Shown here one piece after another: positions 44,415-53,472 of a stretch of 64,000 bases of DNA. The notes under the pieces are model-generated. The model saw only the letters and a program-made list of their open reading frames with translations, ran no database searches and was not told the origin of the DNA. The stretch comes from Kutzneria buriramensis (GTDB taxonomy: Bacteria > Actinomycetota > Actinomycetes > Mycobacteriales > Pseudonocardiaceae). The first letter of the stretch is position 1. The number at the start of each line of letters is the position of its first letter. A program made the position numbers and the translations under genes. The DNA is taken from assembly GCF_003387475.1 (NCBI RefSeq), contig NZ_QUNO01000002.1, forward strand, positions 372,001 through 436,000, given 5' to 3'.

Positions 44415-44954
44415 TCAGGCCTGGACGGCCTTGCGCGCCTTGGCGTAGCGCCCGTTGGCGGGCAGCCACCACAGCACGACCGCGATGAGCGTGCTGGCGA
44501 TGATGAGCAGCCCGAACAGCTTCATCGGGCTGGTCGCCAGGTCGGTCACCACGCGCAGTTGGAGGCCGATCGCGACGACGCCGGCCACCGTGACCAGGAT
44601 TCGGGCCCACCGCGCCGCGTTGAGCGCGAACACCCCGCCCAGCAGCAGCACCACCGCCAGCACCAGCGCGAACGTGGCGCGAGTGGCGAGCGACCCGTAC
44701 GCCGCGTCGAGCACCGGCTTGAACAGGTCGTCGCCGCCGAGCGACTTGGCCGCGTCCATCTCGTCGGCGCTCAGGCCCAGCTTGGCCAGCACATCCGGGT
44801 CGGACAGCAGCGACTTCACCATGTCGGTGCCACCGGTGTAGACCGTGATCGCGGTGGCGACGCCGGCCACCACCGAGACGAGGGTGGCGATCAGCGCGGC
44901 CATGACGGTGCCGGGCCGCCGGACGGTCGGCAGCATGGCCTGGGACGTACTCAA
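44415..44954 (-). CDS. Four-helix membrane protein of unknown function
   Basis: This 179-aa integral membrane protein has four hydrophobic segments (VMAALIATLVSVVAGVATAI, TFALVLAVVLLLGGVFAL, ILVTVAGVVAIGL and LFGLLIIASTLIAVVLWWLP) and an external loop (residues about 45-85). I favour the TTG at 44954, which has gaggaa seven bases upstream; ATG 44936 is the alternative. No family is recognised. Confidence 0.75.
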   Translation of the reverse strand: MSTSQAMLPTVRRPGTVMAALIATLVSVVAGVATAITVYTGGTDMVKSLLSDPDVLAKLGLSADEMDAAKSLGGDDLFKPVLDAAYGSLATRATFALVLAVVLLLGGVFALNAARWARILVTVAGVVAIGLQLRVVTDLATSPMKLFGLLIIASTLIAVVLWWLPANGRYAKARKAVQA

Positions 44955-45105
44955 GATCGTATTCCTCTCGCAATAGAAATGTGTCTCCGATATGCGATCG
45001 CTGGGCGTGCACGACCGCGACAGCGACAGGTGAGACCCTGCCGAACCGCCGTTTCCGCTAACATCCGGCATTTCCCTACACGTATCGGGATAGGGAGCGG
45101 CAGCG

Positions 45106-47820
45106 GTGGTCGGAGTGGTCGGACGGAGCGCGCAGCTCGGGGAGCTGGCGCGCGCCCTGGACGCCGCGACCTTCCGTGTCGTGGAACTGCTGGGCGAGCC
45201 CGGCATGGGCAAGACGGCGCTGCTGGCGGAGCTGCGGGCCGCCGCCGCGACGCGCGGCGCAAGGGTCGCCGCCGGCAAGGCGACCGAGTTCGAGCGGCTG
45301 CCGTTCGCGATGTTCTCCGACGCCTTCGGCGACGCCTGGACGGACCTGCTGACCAGCGTCGACACCCCGGACGGCCGGGCCGCGCTGTACCGGTCGGCGC
45401 GGTCCCTGCTGCCCGGCACGGTGCTGGTGCTGGACGACGTGCACTGGGCCGACGAGGCCAGCGTCGAGCTGATCGAGCACGTGCTGCGGCACCCGCCCGA
45501 GGGGCCGCCGGAGGGGCCTCCGACGGTGCTGGCGATGGCGTACCGGCCGCGCCAGCTGCCGGATCGCCTGGCCAACGCGTTCTCCGGCCTGGCCCGGGAG
45601 GAGTGGTGGCGGCGCATCGAGGTCGGGCCGCTGACTCCGGTCGAGGCCGCCGAGTTCTGCGGTGAGACGGTGTCGCAGGCGCGGGGCGCGGAGCTGTTCG
45701 AGGCCAGCGGCGGCAACCCGTTCTACCTGGATGCCCTGCTGCGCCTGGATCCCGGCGACCGCGACGAGCTGCCGGACACCGTGCGGGCGGTGCTCATCGG
45801 CGAGCTCGCCGGCCTCGCGCCGCCGGTGCGGCTGGTCGCGCAGGCGGCGGCCGTGCTCGGCGAAGAGTTCGAGGCGGGCCTGATCGGGGCCGTCGCGCAG
45901 ACCGAGGACATCGACACCTTCACCGCCCTGGACGAGCTGATCGCCCGCGACCTGATCCGGCAGTCCGTTGCCGGGCAACGGTTCCAGTTCCGGCACCCGC
46001 TGCTGCGCTCGGTCGTCTACGGCAGCGCCGGCGCCGGCTGGCGGATCGGCGCGCACGGCCGGGCCGCGCGGCTGCTCGCCGAGCGGGGCGCTTCCCTTGC
46101 CGTGCAGGCGACCCACCTCGAACGCTCGGCGACGATCGGCGACGCGCGGGCGGTGGAGGTGCTCGTCGGCGCGGCCGACCAGGCCACCTCGCTGGCCCCC
46201 GCCCGCGCCGCGCACTGGCTGCGAGAAGCGTTGCGGCTGCTGGGAGATCGCGCCGTCGACCAGCCCGAGCTGTCGATGCGGCTGGCGCACACGCTGGCCG
46301 TGGCGGGCCAGCTCAACGAGAGCCGCGAGATCCTGCACGAGGTGCTGGGCCGGCTGCCGGCCGGGCCGAGCGACCAGCGCCTGGAGGCCGTCACCACGCT
46401 GGCCATGGTGGAGCGCCTGCTGGGCAGCCCGACCGGCGTGAAACGCTTGCTGCTCAGCGAACTCGGCACCGGCAAGGGCAAGGCCGCGCTGGAGTTGGAG
46501 GTCGCGGCCGGTGCGATGCGCGGCAGCCACTTCGCCACGGCCGTCAGCTGGGGCGAGCGTGCGCTGGAGTCGGCGACGGCGGAGAGCGAGCACGAGCTCA
46601 TCGCCACCATCACGGCGTTGTTGGCGCTCGCCCACACCTTCTACGGCTCCACCGCCGAGGCGGCGGCGCATCTGGACAACGCCGTCCGGATGATCGACCG
46701 CGCCCAGGACAAGATGCTGATGGGCCAGCTGGAGTCGATCCTGCGCGCCGGCTGGACCGAGGTCTTCCTGGAACGGTACGACGACGCCGTCCGGCACCTG
46801 ACCCGCGGCCTGGAACTGGCGCGCGCCAGCGGCCGCAGCTATCTGCTGGCCGATCTGCTCGTGGGCCTGGCCTACGCCTGCATGTGGACCGGCCGCCTCG
46901 ACGAGGCCTCCCGGTACGCCGACGAGGCGTTCGAGGCGGCGGTGCTGGTCGGCAGCGACGAGTTGCGCACCATGGCCGCCGGCGTCGTCGTCGCCGTGCA
47001 GCTGTGGACGGGCGAGCCGGCGAATGCCTTGCGGGCGGCGGAGAAGACGGTGTCCGAAATGGGTAGTGCCGCCGGCCGGGGCCCGACCATCGCCGCCGGC
47101 ATGCTGGCGCAGGCCAAGCTCCAGACCGGCGACGCCGCCGGGGCCCGCAGCACGCTGCTGGACATCGGCGGCGGGGAAACGTTGCCGCACCTGGAGTTCC
47201 CGACCCGGGCGGCCTGGCTGCGGACGCTGGCCCACGCCGAGCTGGCGCTCGGGGACCTCGCGGCGGCGGAGCTTTCCGTGCAGCGGGCCGAGATGACGGC
47301 GTCGGTCAGCGGCCTGAACGGCCACCGCGGCCACGCGTCCCTGGCGCGCGGCACGATCCTGCTGGCCAACGGCGACGCCGCCGGCGCGGCCGAGGTCGCC
47401 GCGACCGCGGCCGCCGCGTTCGAGGCCGTCGACATGCGGCTCTACCAGGCGCAGTCGCACATGTTCGCGGGCGCGGCGCTGACCACGCTCGAGGACCGGA
47501 CCCGGGCCATGGCCGAATTCGGCCGGGCCAAGGCGTTGTTCGCCGCCTGCGGCGCGGATCCGCTGTTTCGCCAGGCCGAGATCCACCAGCGCCGGGTCGG
47601 CGGCCGCAACCGCAAGCCCGTGCCGGACGGGCAGTCGCCGCTGAGCGACCGGGAGCGGCAGATCGCCGAGCTGGTCGCCGCCGGGCACACCAACCGGCAG
47701 ATCGCCGAGCGGCTGTTCATGAGCCCCAAGACCGTCGAGGCGCACCTGTCCCGGATCTTCCAGAAGCTCGGCGTGAAGACCCGTGCCGCGGTCGCCGCCG
47801 CGTGGAGCCAGGGTTTCTGA
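45106..47820 (+). CDS. LAL-type LuxR regulator with AAA+/STAND ATPase and TPR-like repeats
   Basis: This 904-aa regulator has an N-terminal ATPase (Walker A LGEPGMGKTA with K36 and T37; Walker B VLVLDDVHWADEA), a central TPR-like helical region (about 330-800) and a C-terminal LuxR helix-turn-helix (LSDRERQIAELVAAGHTNRQIAERLFMSPKT). Large ATP-binding LuxR (LAL) proteins integrate carbon, maltose or secondary-metabolite signals. The GTG at 45106 is preceded by gcagcgg. Its target is unclear; the following ABC genes are candidates. Confidence 0.9.
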   Translation: MVGVVGRSAQLGELARALDAATFRVVELLGEPGMGKTALLAELRAAAATRGARVAAGKATEFERLPFAMFSDAFGDAWTDLLTSVDTPDGRAALYRSARSLLPGTVLVLDDVHWADEASVELIEHVLRHPPEGPPEGPPTVLAMAYRPRQLPDRLANAFSGLAREEWWRRIEVGPLTPVEAAEFCGETVSQARGAELFEASGGNPFYLDALLRLDPGDRDELPDTVRAVLIGELAGLAPPVRLVAQAAAVLGEEFEAGLIGAVAQTEDIDTFTALDELIARDLIRQSVAGQRFQFRHPLLRSVVYGSAGAGWRIGAHGRAARLLAERGASLAVQATHLERSATIGDARAVEVLVGAADQATSLAPARAAHWLREALRLLGDRAVDQPELSMRLAHTLAVAGQLNESREILHEVLGRLPAGPSDQRLEAVTTLAMVERLLGSPTGVKRLLLSELGTGKGKAALELEVAAGAMRGSHFATAVSWGERALESATAESEHELIATITALLALAHTFYGSTAEAAAHLDNAVRMIDRAQDKMLMGQLESILRAGWTEVFLERYDDAVRHLTRGLELARASGRSYLLADLLVGLAYACMWTGRLDEASRYADEAFEAAVLVGSDELRTMAAGVVVAVQLWTGEPANALRAAEKTVSEMGSAAGRGPTIAAGMLAQAKLQTGDAAGARSTLLDIGGGETLPHLEFPTRAAWLRTLAHAELALGDLAAAELSVQRAEMTASVSGLNGHRGHASLARGTILLANGDAAGAAEVAATAAAAFEAVDMRLYQAQSHMFAGAALTTLEDRTRAMAEFGRAKALFAACGADPLFRQAEIHQRRVGGRNRKPVPDGQSPLSDRERQIAELVAAGHTNRQIAERLFMSPKTVEAHLSRIFQKLGVKTRAAVAAAWSQGF

Positions 47821-47840
47821 GAGTCCTGTCAGGCCGGTGG

Positions 47841-48755
47841 ATGCACCCTACGGGCGTGATTGAAGTCAACGGTGTGACCAAACGCTACGGGACCCGGGTC
47901 GCTGTCGACGACCTGTCGTTCACGGTGAGTCCCGGCGCGGTGACCGGTTTCCTCGGCCCGAACGGGGCCGGCAAGTCGACCACCATGCGCATGATCGTCG
48001 GGCTGGACCGCCCGACCGCCGGCGAGGTGCTGGTCAACGGCCGGCACTACGCCGAGCACGCCGCGCCGCTGCGGGAGGTCGGCGCGCTGCTGGAGGCCAA
48101 GGCCGTCCACACCGGACGGTCCGCGTACCACCACCTGCTGGCGATGGCCCTCACCCACGGCATTCCGCGCCGCCGGGTCGAGGAGGTCATCGACCTGGTC
48201 GGGCTCCAGGAGGTGGCCCGCAAGCGGGTCGGCGGCTTCTCGCTGGGCATGGGGCAGCGGCTCGGGGTCGCCGCGGCGCTGCTCGGCGACCCGGCCACGC
48301 TGATTCTGGACGAGCCGGTCAACGGCCTGGACCCGGAGGGTGTGCGCTGGATCCGCACCCTGCTGCGGTCGCTGGCCGCGGAGGGGCGCACGGTGTTCGT
48401 CTCCTCGCACCTGATGAGCGAGATGGCCCTGACCGCCGACCACCTCATCGTCATCGGCAAGGGCCGGCTGATCGCCAACGCGTCGGTGGCCGAGGTGACG
48501 GCCATCGGCCGCAGCGTGCGGGTCCGCGCCCAGGAGGCGGCCCGTCTGCGCGACCTGCTCGTCGGCCCCGACGTGACCGTCGACGCCGTGGAGCCCGGCG
48601 TGTTGCAGGTGAACGGCCTGGACAGCTCCGCGATCGGGCGGGTCGCCTGTGAGCACTCGATCGCGCTGGACGAGCTCACGCCGATCACCGCGTCGCTGGA
48701 GGAAGCGTTCATGGATCTCACCAAGGACGCCGTCGAGTTCCGGGAGGCGTCATGA
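47841..48755 (+). CDS. ABC transporter ATP-binding protein, BcrA-like
   Basis: This roughly 304-aa ATPase has Walker A GPNGAGKST, a signature variant FSLGMGQRLG and Walker B LILDEPVNGLDPEG. The family exports antibiotics such as bacitracin or lantibiotics, or membrane lipids. The ATG at 47841 (MHPTGVIEV) is used; GTG 47856 is an equally plausible start. Its stop overlaps the permease start, so it is co-translated with it. Confidence 0.92.
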   Translation: MHPTGVIEVNGVTKRYGTRVAVDDLSFTVSPGAVTGFLGPNGAGKSTTMRMIVGLDRPTAGEVLVNGRHYAEHAAPLREVGALLEAKAVHTGRSAYHHLLAMALTHGIPRRRVEEVIDLVGLQEVARKRVGGFSLGMGQRLGVAAALLGDPATLILDEPVNGLDPEGVRWIRTLLRSLAAEGRTVFVSSHLMSEMALTADHLIVIGKGRLIANASVAEVTAIGRSVRVRAQEAARLRDLLVGPDVTVDAVEPGVLQVNGLDSSAIGRVACEHSIALDELTPITASLEEAFMDLTKDAVEFREAS

Positions 48756-49588
48756 CCGCCGTTACGTCCAAGCCCGTTGTTCGCCGGGCGGAAATGCCCG
48801 ACAACGTGCGCGTGACCCTCCCGCGGGTGCTGCGTTCGGAATGGTCGAAGTTCTGGTCGCTCCGGTCGTCGTACTTCACGCTCGGCGGCATGGTGCTGGC
48901 CATGGTCGGCCTCGGCGGGCTGTTCTCCGCCGTGACGGCCAACCGGTACCCGCTGATGACCCACGTCGAGCAGTTGCGGCTGGACCCGGCTCAGGTCAGC
49001 CTGCGCGGCTACGCCATCGCCCAGCTGGTCATCGGCGTGCTCGGCGTGCTGGTGGTGACCGGCGAGTACGGCACCGGCATGATCCGCTCCAGCCTCGTCG
49101 GCGCGCCCCGCCGCTGGCCGGTACTGGTGGCCAAGGCGGCGGTGTTCGCCGTCATCACCCTGGTCGTGACGGAGATCGCCGCGTTCGCCGCGTTCTTCGT
49201 CGGGCAGGCGTTCCTGGACGGCCAGCACATCGGCACCACCCTCGGCGCGGACGGCGTGCTGCGGGCCGTGGTCGGCACCGGGCTGTACCTGACGGTCGTC
49301 GGCCTGATCGGCACCGGCATCGGCTTCGTGATCCGCAGCACCGCCGGGTCGGTGGCGACCGTGTTCGGGCTGCTGCTGGTGCTGCCGGTGCTGGGCGAGG
49401 CGCTGCCGTCCGACTGGGGCGACAAGATCAACCCGTACCTGCCGAGCAACGCCGGTCAGCAGCTGCTGGTCGTGCACCCCGACGCGGCGGCCACGCTGAG
49501 CCCGTGGGGCGGCTTCGCGGTGTTCTGCGGCTACGCGCTGGCCGCCCTGCTGATCGGCGGCTACCTGCTCCGGCGCCGGGACGCCTAG
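48752..49588 (+). CDS. ABC transporter permease, ABC-2/BcrB type
   Basis: This 278-aa permease has an N-terminal cytoplasmic stretch (RVTLPRVLRSEWSKFWSLRSSY) and about six membrane segments typical of two-gene ABC-2 exporters. It is coupled to the ATPase by ATGA overlap. Its last bases overlap the stop of a small convergent gene at 49585. The exporter has no obvious dedicated regulator other than the preceding LAL protein. Confidence 0.9.
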   Translation: MTAVTSKPVVRRAEMPDNVRVTLPRVLRSEWSKFWSLRSSYFTLGGMVLAMVGLGGLFSAVTANRYPLMTHVEQLRLDPAQVSLRGYAIAQLVIGVLGVLVVTGEYGTGMIRSSLVGAPRRWPVLVAKAAVFAVITLVVTEIAAFAAFFVGQAFLDGQHIGTTLGADGVLRAVVGTGLYLTVVGLIGTGIGFVIRSTAGSVATVFGLLLVLPVLGEALPSDWGDKINPYLPSNAGQQLLVVHPDAAATLSPWGGFAVFCGYALAALLIGGYLLRRRDA

Positions 49589-49761
49589 GAGGGCCGCCGG
49601 TTGGCCCAGGAGTCGCCCAGCAGGATGAGGCCGGCCAGGGCCAGCGGGATGAGCGCGAACGCGATGAGATCGCTGATGACGAGCACGACCGCCACGATCA
49701 CCAGCGGCACGACCGCCAGGAAGCAGAACGGGTCCAGCGGCCCGAACCGGTTACCCGACAT
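49585..49761 (-). CDS. Small membrane protein (58 aa)
   Basis: This short gene encodes 58 residues with two hydrophobic segments (FLAVVPLVIVAVVLVI and FALIPLALAGLILLG), a polar N-terminus (MSGNRFGPLDP) and the end SWANRRPS. The ATG is at 49759-49761 and the TAG overlaps the stop of the convergent permease gene. Its hydrophobic periodicity and codon use support coding. The function is unknown. Confidence 0.7.
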   Translation of the reverse strand: MSGNRFGPLDPFCFLAVVPLVIVAVVLVISDLIAFALIPLALAGLILLGDSWANRRPS

Positions 49762-49908
49762 GCAGCGCTCCGGCGGTGAGGAAGGTGACGATCACACCGT
49801 GAGAGTAGTGATGCGTTCCTGAGAGCGTGCACCCGATACCGGGTTCGCACGGTCGGCGCAGGTCCGGACACGGACGGTGACGCCGGCGCGGCCGATGGGG
49901 TGGCCGGG

Positions 49909-49935
49909 GTTTGCGCCCCGGCTACCGCCGGGTAG
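49909..49935 (+). promoter_or_regulatory. SigF/SigB-type promoter candidate
   Basis: The pattern GTTT (49909-49912), a 17-base gap and GGGTAG (49930-49935) matches general-stress sigma promoters (GTTT-N15/17-GGGTA). It lies 37 bp before the ATG of the small gene at 49973. Confidence 0.55.
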
Positions 49936-49972
49936 GCGAAAAGGCACCCCGCGATCGGAACGGAGCGTCGAC

Positions 49973-50143
49973 ATGACCCTGCACCAGCGCGTACGCCGGC
50001 CGACCTATCGGACCCGCCCCGTCGAGGACGGCCTGGACATCGGCGCGTGCCGGTGCGGTCGCATCACCAACAGCCTCGGGCAGCGGGTGCTGCACCGCAG
50101 GTACACCTGCACCGCCGCGGCCGGCCCCGACGGGCGCCCCTGA
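49973..50143 (+). CDS. Small basic protein with CxC motif (56 aa)
   Basis: This 56-residue frame begins MTLHQRVRRPTYRTRPVEDG and has GACRCGRITNSLGQRV and YTCTAAAG, with three Cys. The ATG follows cggagcg and a GTTT/GGGTAG promoter-like sequence. It could be a small stress-regulated protein or a fortuitous frame. No family is recognised. Confidence 0.45.
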   Translation: MTLHQRVRRPTYRTRPVEDGLDIGACRCGRITNSLGQRVLHRRYTCTAAAGPDGRP

Positions 50144-50159
50144 ATCCGTCAGCGCCGAG

Positions 50160-50396
50160 TCACTGCTGGTAGCCCTCCACCTCCCGAACCGGGCGCACCG
50201 ACGCCTCGTCCGGGTTCTGGCCGAACTCCTTGTGCGCCCGCCGCTGGCGCAGCAGGTCCCAGCACTGGTCCAGCTCCGTCTCCACCTGGGCCAACCGGGT
50301 GGGGTCCGGCTCGTGGTTGCGGAGCTTGTGCTCCTCGTCGACGAGGGCCTTGACCCGTCCGAGCACATCCCGATCGCTCATGGGCTTGTCGTTCAT
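50160..50396 (-). CDS. DUF2630 protein
   Basis: This 78-aa protein shows the DUF2630 pattern: VLGRVKALVDEEHKLR, LDQCWDLLRQRRAHKEFG, NPDEASVRPVREVEGY. The family is small, cytoplasmic and helical, of unknown function, and widespread in actinobacteria. Starts at 50396 (MNDKPMSDRD) or 50381 (MSDRD) are both possible. It is divergent from the serine protease gene. Confidence 0.88.
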   Translation of the reverse strand: MNDKPMSDRDVLGRVKALVDEEHKLRNHEPDPTRLAQVETELDQCWDLLRQRRAHKEFGQNPDEASVRPVREVEGYQQ

Positions 50397-50490
50397 GGGC
50401 CCATTCTTACCCCACCCTTGACAGGCTGCACTCAGGCTCTCCTCAGGAAGGCGAGGTGTAGTGGTAGGAGGAGGACGACGGGAGAGGGCG

Positions 50491-51732
50491 ATGACCGAGC
50501 CGTACGGCTACCCCCAGATGCAGGACCAGGGCGGTTACCACGGTTACCAGGGCTACCAGTACCAGCCGCCTCCGCCGCCGCCTCCGCCCCGGCGGACCGG
50601 GCGGACGGTGCTCACGGTGGCGTTGGCCGTCGCTGCCGGGGTGGCGCTGGGCGCGGCCGCCGGCGGCTACATCCCGACGCTGCTCAACTCCCAGAACTCC
50701 AGCCTGCCCTCGCAGACGTACGCGCCGCCGCGGCAGCCCGGCCGCACCGAGACGCAGACGCCGCAGGACACCTCCGGCGTCGCCGCCAAGATCGACCCCG
50801 CGCTGGTGGACATCACCACCACGCTCGGCTTCCAGCAGGCCCAGGCCGCCGGCACCGGCATCGTGCTGTCCGCCACCGGGCTGGTGCTGACCAACAACCA
50901 CGTCATCAACGGGGCCACCAGGATCAGCGCCGTCGACATCGGCAACGGCCAGACGTACCAGGCCGCCGTCGTCGGCTACGACCGTTCCCACGACGTCGCC
51001 GTCATCCAGCTGGAGAACGCCTCCGGCCTGGCCGTCGCCCCGATCGGGTCCTCGGCCGGCGTCGCCCAGGGCGACTCCATCGTGGCCATCGGCAACGCCG
51101 GCGGCGTCGGTGGCGCCCCGAGCGTGGCGCCCGGCACCGTGACGGCGTTGCAGCAGGCCATCACGGCGTCCAGCGAGGACGGCACGTCCGAGCAGCTCAC
51201 CGGCTTGATCCAGGTCGCCGCCGACGTGCAGCCGGGCGACTCCGGCGGGCCCCTGGTCAGCGCCGACGGCAAGGTCATCGGCATGGACACCGCCGCGTCC
51301 CAGGGCTTCCAGATGGACCGCGGCGGCCAGGCCACCGGCGGCGGCCAGGGCTTCGCCATCCCCATCGACCAGGCGATCGCCATCGAGAAACAGATCGCTG
51401 CGCACCAGGCCAGCGCCACTGTGCACATCGGCGACTCCGGCTTCCTCGGCGTGAACGTCCAGGTCGCGTCGACCGCTCGCGGCCGGCGGACGCAGGACAC
51501 CACCAACGGGGCCGTCATCTCCGGTGTCGTGCAGGGCTCGCCGGCCGAGGCCGCCGGCATCACCCAGGGCGACGTCATCGTGACGCTCAACGGCCGGACC
51601 GTCGACTCGTGGAACACCCTGACCAACCTGCTGACCGCGTTTCACCCGGGCGACCGGGTGACACTCGGCGTGGACACCCCGCAAGGCCAGCAGAATGTCA
51701 CCGTGCAACTCGCGAAGGGGCCGGCGCAGTAG
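50491..51732 (+). CDS. S1C (HtrA/DegP-like) serine protease with PDZ domain
   Basis: This 413-aa protein has a Pro/Tyr-rich cytoplasmic N-terminus (PPPPPPPPRR), one membrane helix (residues about 38-60), a trypsin-like domain with catalytic H137 (NNHVING), D168 (HDVAVI) and S251 (GDSGGPL), and a C-terminal PDZ (about 320-405, GSPAEAAGITQGDVIVTLNG). It acts in the extracytoplasmic space on misfolded or regulatory substrates. The ATG at 50491 follows ggagaggg. Its stop overlaps the next gene. Confidence 0.92.
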   Translation: MTEPYGYPQMQDQGGYHGYQGYQYQPPPPPPPPRRTGRTVLTVALAVAAGVALGAAAGGYIPTLLNSQNSSLPSQTYAPPRQPGRTETQTPQDTSGVAAKIDPALVDITTTLGFQQAQAAGTGIVLSATGLVLTNNHVINGATRISAVDIGNGQTYQAAVVGYDRSHDVAVIQLENASGLAVAPIGSSAGVAQGDSIVAIGNAGGVGGAPSVAPGTVTALQQAITASSEDGTSEQLTGLIQVAADVQPGDSGGPLVSADGKVIGMDTAASQGFQMDRGGQATGGGQGFAIPIDQAIAIEKQIAAHQASATVHIGDSGFLGVNVQVASTARGRRTQDTTNGAVISGVVQGSPAEAAGITQGDVIVTLNGRTVDSWNTLTNLLTAFHPGDRVTLGVDTPQGQQNVTVQLAKGPAQ

Positions 51733-52613
51733 TGGCGTTCCAGCTGGACATGCCGCTGGTGCTCGACGGCGGCCTGTCCAACCAGCTGGCCGCCGCCGGC
51801 CACGACCTGTCCGACCGGCTGTGGTCGGCCCGGCTGCTCCGTGACGACCCGGCTGCGGTGGTCGCGGCGCACCGCGCGTACTACGAGGCCGGGGCGGATG
51901 TGGGCACCACGGCCAGCTACCAGGCTTCCTTCGAGGGCTTCGGGTCGGAGGCTTCGACGCTGCTGCGGGAGAGCGTCCGGCTCGCGCGGCAGGCGTCGTT
52001 CCAGGCCGACGTCGACGACCGCCGGCTGTGGGTGGCGGCGTCCGTCGGTCCGTACGGGGCGGTGCTCGCCGACGGTTCCGAGTACCGGGGCCGGTACGGG
52101 CTCACCGTGCGGGAGCTCGTCGACTTCCACCGCCCGCGCATCGAAGCCCTGGCGTCGGCGTCACCGGACGTGCTGGCCTTCGAGACCATCCCCGACCTCG
52201 ACGAGGCCGAGGCGCTGGTCACCATCATCGCCGGCACCGGCATCCCGGCATGGCTGTCCTTCAGCATCAGGGGGTCCTCCACCTGCGCCGGCCAACCCCT
52301 CGCCGAGGCGTTCGCCCTGGTCCGGGACGTGCCGGAGATCCTCGCCGTCGGCGTCAACTGCTGCGATCCCTTCGATGCCACAGCCGCCGTGCCCCTGGCC
52401 GCTGCCGTCAGCGGCAAGCCTGTGGTCGTCTACCCCAACAGCGGCGAAGCCTGGGACCCTGTCGCCCGCGCCTGGGACGGCCGCCGCACCTTCGCCCCCG
52501 CCACCGACCCCTCACCCGTCACCACCTGGCTCTCCGACGGTGCCCGCCTCATCGGCGGCTGCTGCCGCATCACCCCCACCGACATCACCGCCATCGCCAC
52601 CCACCTCCCCTAA
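51732..52613 (+). CDS. mmuM: Homocysteine S-methyltransferase
   Basis: This 293-aa protein transfers a methyl group from S-methylmethionine or AdoMet to homocysteine. The zinc ligands are visible as the Cys in GVNCCDP (about residue 210) and the Cys pair in GGCCRI (about 278), with the LDGGLSNQL start and PNSGEAWD. The GTG start overlaps the protease stop (TAGTG). It ends at TAA, directly followed by the dispersed post-stop repeat. Confidence 0.92.
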   Translation: MAFQLDMPLVLDGGLSNQLAAAGHDLSDRLWSARLLRDDPAAVVAAHRAYYEAGADVGTTASYQASFEGFGSEASTLLRESVRLARQASFQADVDDRRLWVAASVGPYGAVLADGSEYRGRYGLTVRELVDFHRPRIEALASASPDVLAFETIPDLDEAEALVTIIAGTGIPAWLSFSIRGSSTCAGQPLAEAFALVRDVPEILAVGVNCCDPFDATAAVPLAAAVSGKPVVVYPNSGEAWDPVARAWDGRRTFAPATDPSPVTTWLSDGARLIGGCCRITPTDITAIATHLP

Positions 52614-52636
52614 CCCCCGCGAGTCGCGCTCTCAGG

Positions 52637-52662
52637 CACACCGAATGTAGGTTTCAGGTAGA
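52637..52662 (+). repeat. Dispersed post-stop repeat, copy B
   Basis: These 26 bases are identical to 6089-6114 in inverse orientation. The mmuM stop is followed by cccccgcgagt and then this core (24 bases after the stop), mirroring the arrangement after the regulator gene at 6152. Such context suggests an RNA-level or processing element. Confidence 0.75.
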
Positions 52663-52766
52663 TCAACAGCCCAAGCAGGGCGGCAACTTGCGTCCCGCCT
52701 GCGCCGATTCGGTGACTCTCCCTCAACTCCCTGCACGCCCGCGACATCACCGCCACGCTGACGCCT

Positions 52767-53468
52767 ATGTCCCGTGCATTCGGAGACGTCGCCGAGGCCT
52801 ACCACCGGTTGCGGTCCGTGATCCCGTACGCCGCCCTCGACTGGCTGGTGCCGCACCCGTGCCACCGGGCGGTGGAACTCGGGGCGGGCACGGGCATCCA
52901 GACCCACCGCCTCACCCGATACGCCGACGAGGTGCTGGCGGTCGAACCCGACGCGAAGATGCGAGCCGCCTTCACGGTTGACGGCGTGAAGCTGCTTGCC
53001 GGAACCGCGGAGGACATCCCGGTGGAGGACGGCACGGCGGACCTGGTCGTCGCCTTCGAGTCGTGGCACTGGTTCGCCCAACCGGCGGCGACGCGGGAGG
53101 TCGCGCGGGTGCTCCGACCGGGAGGAACGCTTGCCGTGGCGTGGAATCTGCCCGATATCCACGACGACTGGACGGCGGAGTTCTGGTCGCCGGTGACGGG
53201 TGCGCACGACGAGACCCGCCGCCCGGGGCGCCTCATCCTGAGCGCCACCGAGCCGTTCGCCACGCCGCAGTACCGCGTGCTCCGCTGGACCTGGCGTCGG
53301 CACGTCGACGACCTCGTCGCCCTGCTCGGCACGTACAGCCGGGTCATCGCGCTGGACCCGTTGGAACGGCAGGAATTCCTCGACCACCAGCGGTCACTGG
53401 TGCCCGCGGACATCGTCGACGCCAGGTTCACCACCATCTGCTGGCGAACCGTTTACAAGGGAGCGTGA
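52767..53468 (+). CDS. SAM-dependent class I methyltransferase
   Basis: This 233-aa protein has the SAM-binding motif I VELGAGTGI (about residues 35-43), acidic motif (VLAVEPD), motif ADLVVAFESWHWF and LRPGGTLAVAWN. The substrate is unknown. A short gap (4 bp) separates it from the next gene, so the two form a unit. The ATG at 52767 is used. Confidence 0.9.
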   Translation: MSRAFGDVAEAYHRLRSVIPYAALDWLVPHPCHRAVELGAGTGIQTHRLTRYADEVLAVEPDAKMRAAFTVDGVKLLAGTAEDIPVEDGTADLVVAFESWHWFAQPAATREVARVLRPGGTLAVAWNLPDIHDDWTAEFWSPVTGAHDETRRPGRLILSATEPFATPQYRVLRWTWRRHVDDLVALLGTYSRVIALDPLERQEFLDHQRSLVPADIVDARFTTICWRTVYKGA

Positions 53469-53472
53469 ACCG

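Noticed and set aside
49792-49974. 60-aa leftward frame
   Set aside because: It is antisense to the start of the small plus-strand gene and its promoter motif, and has no RBS, motif or hydrophobic pattern.
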